From Jatrophihabitans sp035642535 (GTDB lineage: Bacteria; Actinomycetota; Actinomycetes; Mycobacteriales; Jatrophihabitantaceae), in contig DASQSE010000070.1 of NCBI GenBank assembly GCA_035642535.1, forward strand, positions 1-64,000: 64,000 bases of DNA, in the 5' to 3' direction. This document shows, piece after piece, positions 43,000 to 51,945 of the stretch. The notes under the pieces were generated by a model. It searched no databases. It was given only the letters and a program-made list of their open reading frames with translations, and was not told the origin of the DNA. Positions within the stretch are counted from its first letter, which is position 1; each line of letters starts with the position of its first letter. The translations under genes were made by a program, and so were the position numbers.

Positions 43000-44849
43000 C
43001 CACCACCGCGGCGCAGGCACGGGCGGATTTCGAGCAGCGCATCTACCGGCGGCTCACCGACACCAGCTCCGCCGATCCCGCGCTCGCGCTGCCCGCTCCG
43101 AGCAGGCTGGACGCGAGCGGCGCCGCCGCGCACATCCGCCTCGACTGGGCACCCGTCGAGGGTGCAGCCGGGTACTTGATCGAGCGCACCGATCCGCACG
43201 GCCAGACCCTGCTGCTGCAGCACGGCGGCAGTGACGTGCCCGCCGTGCCGCACGGTCCGTTCGCCGACACCGGCGCCCAGCCAGGAGTTGAGTACCGCTA
43301 CCGGGTCGCCGCAGTGGCCGGTGCCGAGCACCCCGTCTGGCACTGGTCGGAGTGGGCGAGCGCCACGGCGACTGCTGACGCGCCCGACCCGCTCGCATTG
43401 CGCGTCGACGCCGCCACCACGACCGCGACGCTGGATCGCGTTTGGCACCTGGTCGGGTCGGAGCGGCTCACCCAGTTGCGCTTCGGCGACGACGGCGCCG
43501 GCCACGACATCGGCGCGGAGTTCGCCGATGCGCTGCGTATTGCGCACACCGACCTCGGCGTCACCGACGTACGCGCGCACGCCATCCTGCACGACGACAA
43601 CCACGTGGTGCACCGGCGCGACGACGGCTCGCTCGCCTTCGACTTCAGCGCGGTCGACGCGATCTACGACCAGCTGCTCGACATCGGGATCCGGCCGATC
43701 GTCGAGCTGTCGTTCATGCCGGCCGCGATCGCCCGCGACCCGAGCAAGACGGTATTCGCCTACCGCGGCATCATCTCGCCGCCTGCGGACTGGTCCGAAT
43801 GGCGCGCTGTCATCCGTGAACTCGTCGCACATCTCGTCGAGCGGTACGGCATCGACGAGGTGGCGCGCTGGTCGTTCGAGGTGTGGAACGAACCGAATCT
43901 CGAGGTCTTCTGGACATCGTCGCAGGAGGACTACCTCCGCCTCTACGACGAGGCGGCTGAGGCGGTCAAGGCGGTGGACGAGCGATTGCGGGTGGGAGGC
44001 CCGTCCACCGCCGCGGGCGAGTGGATCGAGGCACTCGCCGCGCACGCCGAGCAGACCGGCGTCCCACTCGACTTCGTCACCAGCCACACCTACGGCAACC
44101 TGCCGCTGGACACCCAGACGTCGCTGCGCCGGCACGGCTTCGACGGCATCCCGACGTGGTGGACGGAGTGGGGCGTCGGCTCCACGCACTACGGCCCGAT
44201 CCACGACGGCGTCCTCGGCGCCCCGTTCGTCCTGTCCGGCTACCAGGACGTGCAGGGCCGGATGGAGGCGCTCGCGTACTGGGTGATCAGCGACCACTTC
44301 GAGGAGCTCGGCCGCCCGCCGGAGTTGTTCCACAACGGCTTCGGGCTGCTCACGGTCGGCAACCTCCGCAAGCCGCGCTACTGGGCTGCTCACATCGCGG
44401 CGCACCAAGGAAACGCGGTGGTCGCCACCGAACTGTGTGGCGACGGTGCAGAAGTGCTCGTGCGCAGCTGGGCGACGAAACACGAGGACGGCACGGTCGA
44501 CGTCCTGGTGTGGAACGGCACCGTGAACGCCGAGCTGATGGCCGGGGCACCGCGCCTGGCGCGCACCGTCCACGTCGAGATCTCCGGGCTGGCCGAGCAC
44601 GGCTACCGGGCGCGGCTGGCCCGCATCGACGCGCACCACTCCAACATCCTCGAGGGCTATCCCGAGGACACAGCATGGCCGGACGACGCCCTCTGGCAGG
44701 CGCTGCGCGCACGCGACCGCCTGCACGAGCAGGACATCGAGCCGGTACCCGCGGGCCGAACCGGTGCCCGCTTCGCGGTCGACCTGCCGATGCCAGGCGT
44801 CGTCCGCATCCGCCTCAGCGGAGCAACCCAGAAGGAAGGTCAGCGATGA
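42996..44849 (+). CDS. Glycoside hydrolase family 39-like enzyme (beta-xylosidase type), cytoplasmic
   Basis: A 617-residue enzyme with no signal peptide. Residues about 45-130 form an Fn3-like domain. The clan GH-A barrel follows, with acid/base Glu in FEVWNEPNLEVFW and nucleophile Glu in TWWTEWGVGSTHYG, the GH39 positions. A C-terminal beta domain ends it. GH39 enzymes release xylose or uronic/other sugars from short oligosaccharides with retention. It lies directly before the binding protein of an importer, so it probably acts on oligosaccharides after uptake. GGGAGGACG precedes ATG 42996. Confidence 0.82.
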   Translation: MTTTAAQARADFEQRIYRRLTDTSSADPALALPAPSRLDASGAAAHIRLDWAPVEGAAGYLIERTDPHGQTLLLQHGGSDVPAVPHGPFADTGAQPGVEYRYRVAAVAGAEHPVWHWSEWASATATADAPDPLALRVDAATTTATLDRVWHLVGSERLTQLRFGDDGAGHDIGAEFADALRIAHTDLGVTDVRAHAILHDDNHVVHRRDDGSLAFDFSAVDAIYDQLLDIGIRPIVELSFMPAAIARDPSKTVFAYRGIISPPADWSEWRAVIRELVAHLVERYGIDEVARWSFEVWNEPNLEVFWTSSQEDYLRLYDEAAEAVKAVDERLRVGGPSTAAGEWIEALAAHAEQTGVPLDFVTSHTYGNLPLDTQTSLRRHGFDGIPTWWTEWGVGSTHYGPIHDGVLGAPFVLSGYQDVQGRMEALAYWVISDHFEELGRPPELFHNGFGLLTVGNLRKPRYWAAHIAAHQGNAVVATELCGDGAEVLVRSWATKHEDGTVDVLVWNGTVNAELMAGAPRLARTVHVEISGLAEHGYRARLARIDAHHSNILEGYPEDTAWPDDALWQALRARDRLHEQDIEPVPAGRTGARFAVDLPMPGVVRIRLSGATQKEGQR

Positions 44850-46486
44850 TTCGCTCGCACGTCGCCGCGCTCGCCGCGCTCGCCATCGCCGCTCTGGGGG
44901 TGTCGTCCTGCGCGGGGGCCAACAACGACACCGGCGGCGGCTCCAGCACTTTGACGATCCAGGGCGACGCCGGCGATCCGACGCTGACCGAGAACTTCAA
45001 CCCGTACTCCAGCACGCAGTTGGAGGGCACTCGGCTGATCTACGAGCCGCTGGAGATCGCCAGTTCGGTGGACGGCTCGTACACGCCGTTCCTTGCGACG
45101 AGCTTCGCGACGCCCGACCCGACGACGGTGACCTTCACGCTGCGCGACGGCGTCACGTGGAGCGACGGCAAGCCGTTCAGCGCCGCCGACGTGGTGTTCA
45201 CGTTCAACCTGCTCAAGAAGAACGCGGCTCTGGACCTGACCGGCGTGTGGTCGCAGCTGTCCAGCGTCACCAGTTCGGGCAACACCGTGACGATGAAGAT
45301 GAATGCGCCGAACGTGCCGTTCGCCGCAACGCTCGCCGCGGTGCCGATCGTGCCCGAGCACCTGTGGAAGTCGGTGTCCGACCCGACGAAGTTCAGCAAC
45401 ACCAAGCCCGTCGGCACCGGCCCGTTCATGCTCGACAAGTTCGCGCCGACCGAGTACCGGTTCAAGAAGAACGACTCGTACTGGCAGGCCGACAAGATCG
45501 CGCCCACCCAGGTCGTCTTCCCGGCCCAGTCGACGAACCAGAGCACCAACCAGCTGGACGTGACGAGCGGCAAGTTCGACTGGTCGTACAACTTCCTGCC
45601 CGACGTGCAGAAGACATACGTCTCCCGCGATCCGGAACACAACCACTACTGGTTCCCGCCGGGCGGCACGATCGGACTGTTCCTGAACCTGACGAAGACG
45701 CCGTACAACGACGTCAACTTCCGCAGCGGCATCTCGCTGGCCTTGCAGCGCGACACGATCGCGCAGAAGGCGGTCAACGGCTACACCACGGCGGCGAGCT
45801 CGTCCGGGCTGATCCTGCCCAACCTCAAGAAGGATCTCGACCCGAGCCTGCCCGACCAGGGCGTGATCCAGCAGGACACGTCCGCCGCGCTCAAGGCCTT
45901 CGGCCAGGCGGGCTACACGATGCAGGGCGGCAAGCTCGTCAAGGACGGCAAGCAGGCAGCCATCAAGCTCGAGATGCCGAACAACTTCACCGACTGGGTC
46001 GCCGCCGCAACCGAGGTCAAGACCCAGCTCGCCAAGGTCGGCGTCGCGGTCACGCTGGACGAGCCGCAGTACGAGCAGTACGAGAAGGACATCGGGTCGG
46101 GCAGCTTCGACGCGGCGATGGGCGGCTTCGGCGGCTCGGGTAGCCCGTACACCGACTTCAACAACATGCTGAACAGCAAGTTCGCGGCACCGCTGGGCAC
46201 TCAGACGCTGAACAACTTCGAGCGGTTCAAGGACCCGGCCGTCGACCAGGCGCTCGCGCAGTTGGCGGCCGCCACGAGCAAGGACGCGCAGCTCCAGGCG
46301 ACGTACAAGCTCGAGCAGATCATGTACCGCGAGCAGCCGATCGTGCTGATGTACTACGGCGGCAGCTGGGGGCTGTTCTCGACGAAGCGGTTCACGGGCT
46401 GGCCGTCGTCCGACGACCCGTACATGCTGCCGACCACCTACAACAACGCGATGCTCGTCGTCGTCACGCACCTGCAGAAGGCGTGA
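44846..46486 (+). CDS. Dpp/Opp-type substrate-binding lipoprotein (SBP_bac_5)
   Basis: The 546-residue lipoprotein has a signal peptide and lipobox GVSSC, then family 5 signatures: IYEPLEIASSVDGSYTPFLA, VTFTLRDGVTWSDGKPFSAADVVFTFNLLK, and GTGPFMLDKF. Cluster C binding proteins of this kind carry peptides but also plant oligosaccharides. Its ATG overlaps the GH39 stop, so binding and hydrolysis are co-translated. The setting suggests xylo-, galacto- or related oligosaccharides rather than peptides; this is inference. Confidence 0.9.
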   Translation: MIRSHVAALAALAIAALGVSSCAGANNDTGGGSSTLTIQGDAGDPTLTENFNPYSSTQLEGTRLIYEPLEIASSVDGSYTPFLATSFATPDPTTVTFTLRDGVTWSDGKPFSAADVVFTFNLLKKNAALDLTGVWSQLSSVTSSGNTVTMKMNAPNVPFAATLAAVPIVPEHLWKSVSDPTKFSNTKPVGTGPFMLDKFAPTEYRFKKNDSYWQADKIAPTQVVFPAQSTNQSTNQLDVTSGKFDWSYNFLPDVQKTYVSRDPEHNHYWFPPGGTIGLFLNLTKTPYNDVNFRSGISLALQRDTIAQKAVNGYTTAASSSGLILPNLKKDLDPSLPDQGVIQQDTSAALKAFGQAGYTMQGGKLVKDGKQAAIKLEMPNNFTDWVAAATEVKTQLAKVGVAVTLDEPQYEQYEKDIGSGSFDAAMGGFGGSGSPYTDFNNMLNSKFAAPLGTQTLNNFERFKDPAVDQALAQLAAATSKDAQLQATYKLEQIMYREQPIVLMYYGGSWGLFSTKRFTGWPSSDDPYMLPTTYNNAMLVVVTHLQKA

Positions 46487-46490
46487 TGCC

Positions 46491-47480
46491 ATGCGCTACG
46501 TCGGCACGAAGATCGGGCTGTTCGTCCTGACGCTGTGGGCAGCGGTGACAGTCAACTTCATCCTGCCCCGGCTGATGCCCGGCTCCCCGGTGGACGCCGC
46601 GCTCGGCAGGTTGGCGGCGAGCGGCGTCCCGGTGACCAACACCGACCGCCGCGCGATCGAGGCGCAGCTCGGCACGCCGCACGGCAGCTGGTTCAGTCAG
46701 TACGGGCACTACCTCGGTGATCTCGTCCAACTGCGCTTCGGCCGGTCGTTCACCGACCCGACCCGCACGGTCGCCAGCTCGATCACGCGTGCGCTGCCGT
46801 GGACGCTGGTGCTTGTCGGCGTCACGACGATCCTCGCGTTCGTCATCGGCACGCTGCTCGGCGTCTGGGCCGGGTGGCGACGCGGCTCGAAGGCGGACGC
46901 CGGCGTCACGCTCAGCGCGACGCTGTTCGCCGCGTTCCCGCCGTTCTGGCTCGGCCTGCTCATGCTGTACGTGTTCGCCTTCAAGCTGAACTGGTTCGCG
47001 ATCAAAGGCGGCTACAGCCCCGGGCTCTCGCCCAACTGGAGCCCGTCTTTCCTGAGCGACGCGGTGCAGCACAGCATCCTGCCCGGGCTGACGCTCGCGC
47101 TGACGACGTTGTCGGGCTGGGTGTTCGGCATGCGCAACAACATGATCAACACGCTCGGCGAGGACTACGTCACGTTCGCCGAGGCCAACGGGCTGCGGCA
47201 GCGGACGGTGGCGCTGCGTTACGCGGCGCGCAACGCGCTGCTGCCGAACGTCACCGCGTTCGGGCTGATGCTGGGCTCGGTGCTGGGCGGCTCGGTGCTC
47301 GTCGAGGGCGTGTTCGGCTACCCGGGTCTCGGGAACCTGCTTTTCGAGGCGGTCGCGAACCACGACTTCCCGTTGATGCAGGCACTGTTCCTGATCTTCA
47401 CAGTGAGCATGCTCACGGCGATCTTCATCGTCGATCTGCTCTACGCCCGCATCGACCCGCGCGTCCGGAGGCAGGCATGA
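46491..47480 (+). CDS. Dpp/Opp-type ABC permease (DppB-like)
   Basis: A 329-residue permease beginning MRYVGTKIGLFVLTLWAAVTVNFILPRLMPGSPV, the OppB N-terminal hallmark. The EAA loop is FAEANGLRQRTVALRYAARNALLPNVTAFG, and the end EGVFGYPGLGNLLFEA is typical of the family. Six hydrophobic helices are visible. It follows the binding protein by 4 bp. Its stop overlaps the ATG of a mini-ORF that carries a palindrome, before the second permease. Confidence 0.92.
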   Translation: MRYVGTKIGLFVLTLWAAVTVNFILPRLMPGSPVDAALGRLAASGVPVTNTDRRAIEAQLGTPHGSWFSQYGHYLGDLVQLRFGRSFTDPTRTVASSITRALPWTLVLVGVTTILAFVIGTLLGVWAGWRRGSKADAGVTLSATLFAAFPPFWLGLLMLYVFAFKLNWFAIKGGYSPGLSPNWSPSFLSDAVQHSILPGLTLALTTLSGWVFGMRNNMINTLGEDYVTFAEANGLRQRTVALRYAARNALLPNVTAFGLMLGSVLGGSVLVEGVFGYPGLGNLLFEAVANHDFPLMQALFLIFTVSMLTAIFIVDLLYARIDPRVRRQA

Positions 47481-47566
47481 GCACAACGGTGAAGTTGTCC
47501 GCCCTTCGTGACGCGTACCCGTGCCCGAGGGCGGACGACTCGTGGGGGGTGGTGGCGCCGCGATGA
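47477..47566 (+). CDS. Mini-ORF (29 codons) carrying a palindrome between dppB- and dppC-like genes
   Basis: GGAGG (47467-47471) is followed by ATG 47477, which overlaps the permease stop as ATGA. The frame runs through the GTCCGCCCTTCG hairpin and ends in TGA at 47564-47566, overlapping the next permease ATG as ATGA. The peptide contains LSALRDAYPCPRADDS. The other copy of the repeat (22683-22726), read on the minus strand, gives LSALRHVMTYRRADKS in the same frame and length. It probably keeps translational coupling across an inserted repeat. Confidence 0.45.
   Translation: MSTTVKLSALRDAYPCPRADDSWGVVAPR
47494..47539. repeat. GTCCGCCCTTCG-family palindrome, copy 2
   Basis: GTTGTCCGCCCTTCG (47494-47508) and CGAGGGCGGACGAC (47526-47539) pair with one missing base and one G-T pair. 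The arm is almost the same as at 22683-22726. It lies between two subunits of one transporter, so it cannot be a simple strong terminator. Confidence 0.6.
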
Positions 47567-48504
47567 GCATTCTGAGTACCCAACTGCCCGCCGAGACGTC
47601 GGTGGCGCCCACCGCGGGGATGCCGGCGCGGCGGCTGCGGTTGCCCGGCCCGGTGCTGTTCGTCGTCCGCGCGGTAGCGACGCTCTGGACGAACGGCAAG
47701 GCGCGCATCGGAATGGTGGTCTTCGGCTGCTTCGTGCTGATGGCCGTGTTGGCGCCGGCGGTCGCCCCGCACTCGCCGTACTCCACCGACTACCCGCCCT
47801 ACCTCGGCCCGAGCGGGGCGCACTGGTTCGGCACCACCGGCAACGGCGAGGACGTTTTCTCGCAATTCCTCTACGGCGCGCGGGTGTCGCTGCTCGTCGG
47901 GCTCGCGGCCGGGCTGGGCGCGACGGCCGTTGCGGCGGTGCTCGGCCTGATCGCCGGCTACCGCCCGGGCGTCATCGACCATCTGCTCAGCTTCGTCACC
48001 AACATCGCGCTCGTGCTGCCCGGCATCCCGCTGATGCTCATCCTCGCCGCCTACTTCTCGTCGCACTCGGTGTGGACGATCGTGCTGGTCGTCACGCTGA
48101 CCGCGTGGGCGACGGGTGCGCGCGTCATCCGCAGCCAGGCGATTTCGCTGCGCACCCGCGACTTCGTCTCGTCCGCGACGTTCTCCGGCGAACGGCTCGG
48201 CCGCGTCGTCTTCCGCGAGATCCTGCCGAACATGACGTCACTGGTGGCGGCGAACTTCCTCGCCGCGGCCACAGCGGCGGTGACGGCCGAGGCGAGCCTC
48301 GAGTTCCTCGGCCTCGGCAACCCGGCGACGATCAGCTGGGGGACGATCCTGTACCACGCGCAGCAGCAGAATGCGCTGCTCACCGGGCAGTGGATGATGA
48401 TCTTCGCACCCGGCCTGGCGATCGCGTTGCTGATCATGTCGCTCACGCTGATCAACTTCGGCGTCGACGCGCTCTCGAACCCGCGGCTGCGGGAGAAATC
48501 ATGA
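47563..48504 (+). CDS. Dpp/Opp-type ABC permease (DppC-like)
   Basis: A 313-residue permease. The N-terminal TLWTNGKARIGMVVFGCFVLMAVLAP and the HWFGTTGNGEDVFSQFLYGARVSLLVG segment are OppC signatures. The EAA loop is SSATFSGERLGRVVFREILPN, followed by ASLEFLGLGNPATISWG. ATG 47563 has a G-rich ribosome site and overlaps the mini-ORF stop. The start-stop overlap with the ATPase downstream is ATGA as well. Confidence 0.92.
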   Translation: MSILSTQLPAETSVAPTAGMPARRLRLPGPVLFVVRAVATLWTNGKARIGMVVFGCFVLMAVLAPAVAPHSPYSTDYPPYLGPSGAHWFGTTGNGEDVFSQFLYGARVSLLVGLAAGLGATAVAAVLGLIAGYRPGVIDHLLSFVTNIALVLPGIPLMLILAAYFSSHSVWTIVLVVTLTAWATGARVIRSQAISLRTRDFVSSATFSGERLGRVVFREILPNMTSLVAANFLAAATAAVTAEASLEFLGLGNPATISWGTILYHAQQQNALLTGQWMMIFAPGLAIALLIMSLTLINFGVDALSNPRLREKS

Positions 48505-49505
48505 GCGGGCCTTTGCTGTCCGCGCGCAGCGTGGACGTCGTCTACGAGCCGGCGCGCGGCCTGCGGATCTGGTCGGTGCGCGACGTCGACCTCGACCTCG
48601 CGGAGGGCGAGTTCGTCGGCCTGGTGGGTGAATCCGGGTGCGGCAAGTCGACGCTTGGCTACGCGCTCACCCGGATGCTGCGCCCGCCGGCTCGGCTCAC
48701 CGGCGGCCGCATCGAATTCGCCGGGGTCGACATCGCCTACCTCTCCGGCGAGCAACTGCGCCAGCAACGCCGCGACGGATTCGCGCTCGTGCTGCAGAGC
48801 GGCATGAACGCGCTGAACCCGGTGCGCTGCGTCGAGCATCACTTCGGCGACGTGCTGCGCGCGCACGCCCGCGCAGGCGAGAACTGGAGCCGCGCCAAGG
48901 TTCGGCAGCGCGGCGCCGACCTGCTCGACAAGGTCAAGCTGCCGTCGGACGTCCTGCGCCGCTACCCGCACGAACTGTCCGGCGGCATGCGGCAGCGAGT
49001 CGCCATCGCGCTCGCGCTGGCGCTGCAACCGCGGCTGATCGTCTTCGACGAGCCGACCACCGCGCTGGACGTCGTCGTCCAGCGCGCGGTCATGGAGACG
49101 ATCCAGGAACTGCAGCGCGCGAACGGCTTCACCGCACTGCTGATCAGCCACGACCTCGGCGTGGTGCTCGAGGCGACGGACCGGGTGCTCGTCATGTACG
49201 CGGGCCGGATCGTCGAAGACCAACCGGCCGGCGACCTGCTCACCGGGGCGCACCATCCGTACACAGAAGCGTTGCTGCGCTGCTACGCCGACCCGCGCGC
49301 GGACGAGGTGACGCTGGGCGGGATCGCCGGCTCGCCGCCCGACCTGTCGCTGGACGAGCCCGGCTGCCCGTTCACACCACGCTGCCCGGAGGCCGAGGAC
49401 GTCTGCCGGCAGCTCGACCCGCCGTTGGAGCCGCTCGGGCGTGGCGCCGCGGCTTGCCATGTGCGGGCCCGGCTCGCGACGAAGGGGGCGGCTCATGCCG
49501 GCTGA
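48501..49505 (+). CDS. Dpp/Opp-type ABC ATPase (DppD-like)
   Basis: The 334-residue ATPase has Walker A GESGCGKST, signature LSGGMRQR, Walker B LIVFDEPTTALD and H-loop ISHDLGVVLEATDRV. The C-terminal oligopeptide-transporter extension has CPFTPRCPEAEDVC, whose cysteines usually hold an iron-sulfur or structural site. It overlaps the DppC-like stop by 4 bp and the DppF-like gene by 11 bp. Confidence 0.93.
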   Translation: MSGPLLSARSVDVVYEPARGLRIWSVRDVDLDLAEGEFVGLVGESGCGKSTLGYALTRMLRPPARLTGGRIEFAGVDIAYLSGEQLRQQRRDGFALVLQSGMNALNPVRCVEHHFGDVLRAHARAGENWSRAKVRQRGADLLDKVKLPSDVLRRYPHELSGGMRQRVAIALALALQPRLIVFDEPTTALDVVVQRAVMETIQELQRANGFTALLISHDLGVVLEATDRVLVMYAGRIVEDQPAGDLLTGAHHPYTEALLRCYADPRADEVTLGGIAGSPPDLSLDEPGCPFTPRCPEAEDVCRQLDPPLEPLGRGAAACHVRARLATKGAAHAG

Positions 49506-50286
49506 GGTCAAACCACTCACCCTCGACCACGTCACCAAGACGTTCCGCACTCGCGGCCGCGGACGCGTCACTGCCGTCGACGACGTGTCGTTCACGATCG
49601 AGCCGGGCGCCGCGGTCGCACTGGTGGGCGCGAGCGGCAGCGGCAAGTCGACGATCGCGGGCCTCGTCACCGGCGCGCAGCGACCGACAGCCGGCACGGT
49701 GACCTACGGAGACACGGTGGTCGATCGGCTGCGAGCCGGCGGACTGCGCCGCTACCACCACGACGTGCAGATCGTGTTCCAGGATCCGTATGGCGCGCTC
49801 AATCCGCTGCACACCGTCGGCTACACGATCGCCCGGCCGTGCCGAAACTTCCTCGGCATGTCGGCGCGCGAGACCGATCAGCGGGTGCGGCAACTGCTCG
49901 AGCAGGTCGGCCTCACCCCGGCGGCGCAGTTCGCGCCGAAACTGCCGCACCAGCTCTCCGGCGGGCAGCGCCAGCGCGTGGTCATCGCTCGGGCGCTGGC
50001 CTGCAATCCCGGGTTGGTCGTAGCCGACGAGCCGGTGTCGATGCTCGACGTGTCGCTGCGCGCCGGCGTGCTGCGGCTGCTCGCCGACCTTCGCGAGTCG
50101 CGCGGACTCAGCCTGCTCTACATCACCCACGACCTGCTCAGCGCGCGGGTCGTCACTGACCAAATCCTCGTCCTGCACGACGGGCGAGTCGTCGAGTCCG
50201 GTGGCACCAAACAGGTGCTCCAACACCCCACGGACCCATACACCGTGCGGCTGCTCGACGCGATCCCCAATCCGTTCGCGGCGTAG
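49495..50286 (+). CDS. Dpp/Opp-type ABC ATPase (DppF-like)
   Basis: A 263-residue ATPase with Walker A GASGSGKST, the QIVFQDPYGALNPLHTV Q-loop of the OppF group, signature LSGGQRQR and Walker B LVVADEPVSMLD. The family's long C-terminal cysteine extension is absent, as in some DppF proteins. Together with the previous ATPase it would drive the importer. Its stop lies 11 bp before the secreted enzyme gene. Confidence 0.92.
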   Translation: MPAEVKPLTLDHVTKTFRTRGRGRVTAVDDVSFTIEPGAAVALVGASGSGKSTIAGLVTGAQRPTAGTVTYGDTVVDRLRAGGLRRYHHDVQIVFQDPYGALNPLHTVGYTIARPCRNFLGMSARETDQRVRQLLEQVGLTPAAQFAPKLPHQLSGGQRQRVVIARALACNPGLVVADEPVSMLDVSLRAGVLRLLADLRESRGLSLLYITHDLLSARVVTDQILVLHDGRVVESGGTKQVLQHPTDPYTVRLLDAIPNPFAA

Positions 50287-50297
50287 AAGGAGACCCG

Positions 50298-51827
50298 ATG
50301 AACAGAGCATTGCGCGGCGCGCTGACCTGCGTGGCAGCCGCCGTCCTCGCCGTCACGATGTCCGACGTCCCACCCGCCGGTGCGGCACCGCCCGGCGGGC
50401 TGTCCACCGCGCAGCGCGCAGAGCTGCGCTCGATCGCAGCAGACACGTGGCAGTTCTTCGCGAAGGACGTCGATCCCACCACCCACCTGCCGCTGGACAA
50501 CCTCGGGCCCGGTTCGATCCGCGGCAACTACACGTCGTCGGCGAACGTCGGCGTGTACCTGTGGTCGGTCGTGGCGGCGCACGACCTCGACCTGATCACC
50601 CGGCACGAGGCGGACGCGCGGATCGCCGCGACGCTGCACGGCGTCGCGCAGCTGCAGCGCTCGCACGGCTTCCTCTACCAGTGGTACGACACCACGACTG
50701 GTGCGGTCATCCTCAACCCGGGTCAGGGCACATGCGCCCAGGTCGGCGGGACGTCCGACAACTGCTCGTTCCTGTCCGCGGTCGACAACGGCTGGTACGC
50801 GTCGGGGCTCGTCGTGGTGCGCGAGGCGCTGCCGGAGCTGGCGCCCGTCGCCAACTCGCTGCTGAACGAGATGGATTTCTCGATCTTCTACGACAACCGT
50901 CCGCAGACCGACTGCAACGTCAACGCGGCGATCGACAACCAGCCGACCGGTCAGATGTACGGCGGCTTCTTCGCGGGCGTCGGCCCGGCCGGCTACCACA
51001 ACGGCGCGATCTTCAGTGACCCGCGCATCGCGATGTACATGGGCATGGGCCTGCACCAGATGCCAGGCGACGTGTGGTGGCGGACGTGGCGCACGCTGCC
51101 GCCGCAGCGCTGCGCGAGCGACCCCGACTTCTCGTGGCAGGGCCAGTGGCCGGTCGGCGGCGAGTGGACGACGATCAAGGACCCACTCACCGGTAAGCAG
51201 TTCCCGGTGTGGGAGGGCCACTACACCTACCCCGGCACGTCGTTGACCTACCTGCCGACGTGGGCGGGCGGGATGTTCGAAGCGCTGATGGCGAACGAGG
51301 TGGTGCCCGAGACGACCTGGGCCCCGCGTGGTTTCGGGCTGGCCGACCAGCGGACCGCGGACGTCCAGATCAAGTACGCCACCGATGCACTGCATTACCC
51401 GGTGTGGGGGCTGTCGCCCTCGTCGACGGCCGACGACACAGGCGGGTACGGCGGCTTCGGCGTCGAGGGGCAGTTGTTCCCGGCCGGTTCGCAGCTCTCG
51501 CAGTGCTCGACGTGCGGCACCGAGACGACCGTGACTCCGCACGCGTCCTTCCTCGCGCTCGCCGTCGCGCCGCAGCGCGCGTTCGCGAACATCGCCGCAC
51601 TGCGCCAGCTCTACCCCGGCATCTACACGTCGGACGGCGGCTTCTACGACGCGGTGAACCCGACGACCGGCACGGTGGGGCACCGGCGGCTCGTCCTCGA
51701 CCAGTCGATGATCATGGCTGCGCTCGACAACGAGCTGAACAACGGGCAGTTGCAGCACTGGTTCGCGGCCGACCCGGTCGCGTCGGCCGCGCACAAGGTG
51801 CTGTCGGTGGAGACGATGTCGCTGTAG
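50298..51827 (+). CDS. Secreted glycoamylase-like glycoside hydrolase
   Basis: The 509-residue precursor has a signal peptide (ALTCVAAAVLAVTMSDVPPAGA, cut near AAP). The mature part is an alpha-helical barrel type protein: AADTWQFFAKDVDPTTHLPLD at the front, SAVDNGWYASGLVVVREALPEL, and the late YPVWGLSPSSTADDTGGYGGFG, which resembles the WGLxxS motif of glycoamylase (PF10091)/GH144-type enzymes. It would cut a glucan or related polymer outside the cell, giving oligosaccharides for the importer. AAGGAG precedes ATG 50298. The exact linkage is not known. Confidence 0.72.
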   Translation: MNRALRGALTCVAAAVLAVTMSDVPPAGAAPPGGLSTAQRAELRSIAADTWQFFAKDVDPTTHLPLDNLGPGSIRGNYTSSANVGVYLWSVVAAHDLDLITRHEADARIAATLHGVAQLQRSHGFLYQWYDTTTGAVILNPGQGTCAQVGGTSDNCSFLSAVDNGWYASGLVVVREALPELAPVANSLLNEMDFSIFYDNRPQTDCNVNAAIDNQPTGQMYGGFFAGVGPAGYHNGAIFSDPRIAMYMGMGLHQMPGDVWWRTWRTLPPQRCASDPDFSWQGQWPVGGEWTTIKDPLTGKQFPVWEGHYTYPGTSLTYLPTWAGGMFEALMANEVVPETTWAPRGFGLADQRTADVQIKYATDALHYPVWGLSPSSTADDTGGYGGFGVEGQLFPAGSQLSQCSTCGTETTVTPHASFLALAVAPQRAFANIAALRQLYPGIYTSDGGFYDAVNPTTGTVGHRRLVLDQSMIMAALDNELNNGQLQHWFAADPVASAAHKVLSVETMSL

Positions 51828-51845
51828 GTCGCCGCCGTCTTTTCT

Positions 51846-51902
51846 CTTCGGGGCCCAGCTGACCAGATTTGGCGCCGGATATTGGTCAGCTCGGCCCCGA
51901 AG
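51846..51902. terminator. Bidirectional terminator-like hairpin
   Basis: Twenty-base arms (51846-51865 and 51883-51902) pair with one mismatch around a 17-nt loop, between the convergent glycoamylase-like and GH35 genes. Ends are CTTCGGGGCC and GGCCCCGAAG. It can stop transcription from both sides. Confidence 0.7.
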
Positions 51903-51945
51903 CGGAAATTGGGCGCGCGGTACTGGAGTGGGCGGCTCGGTGGTG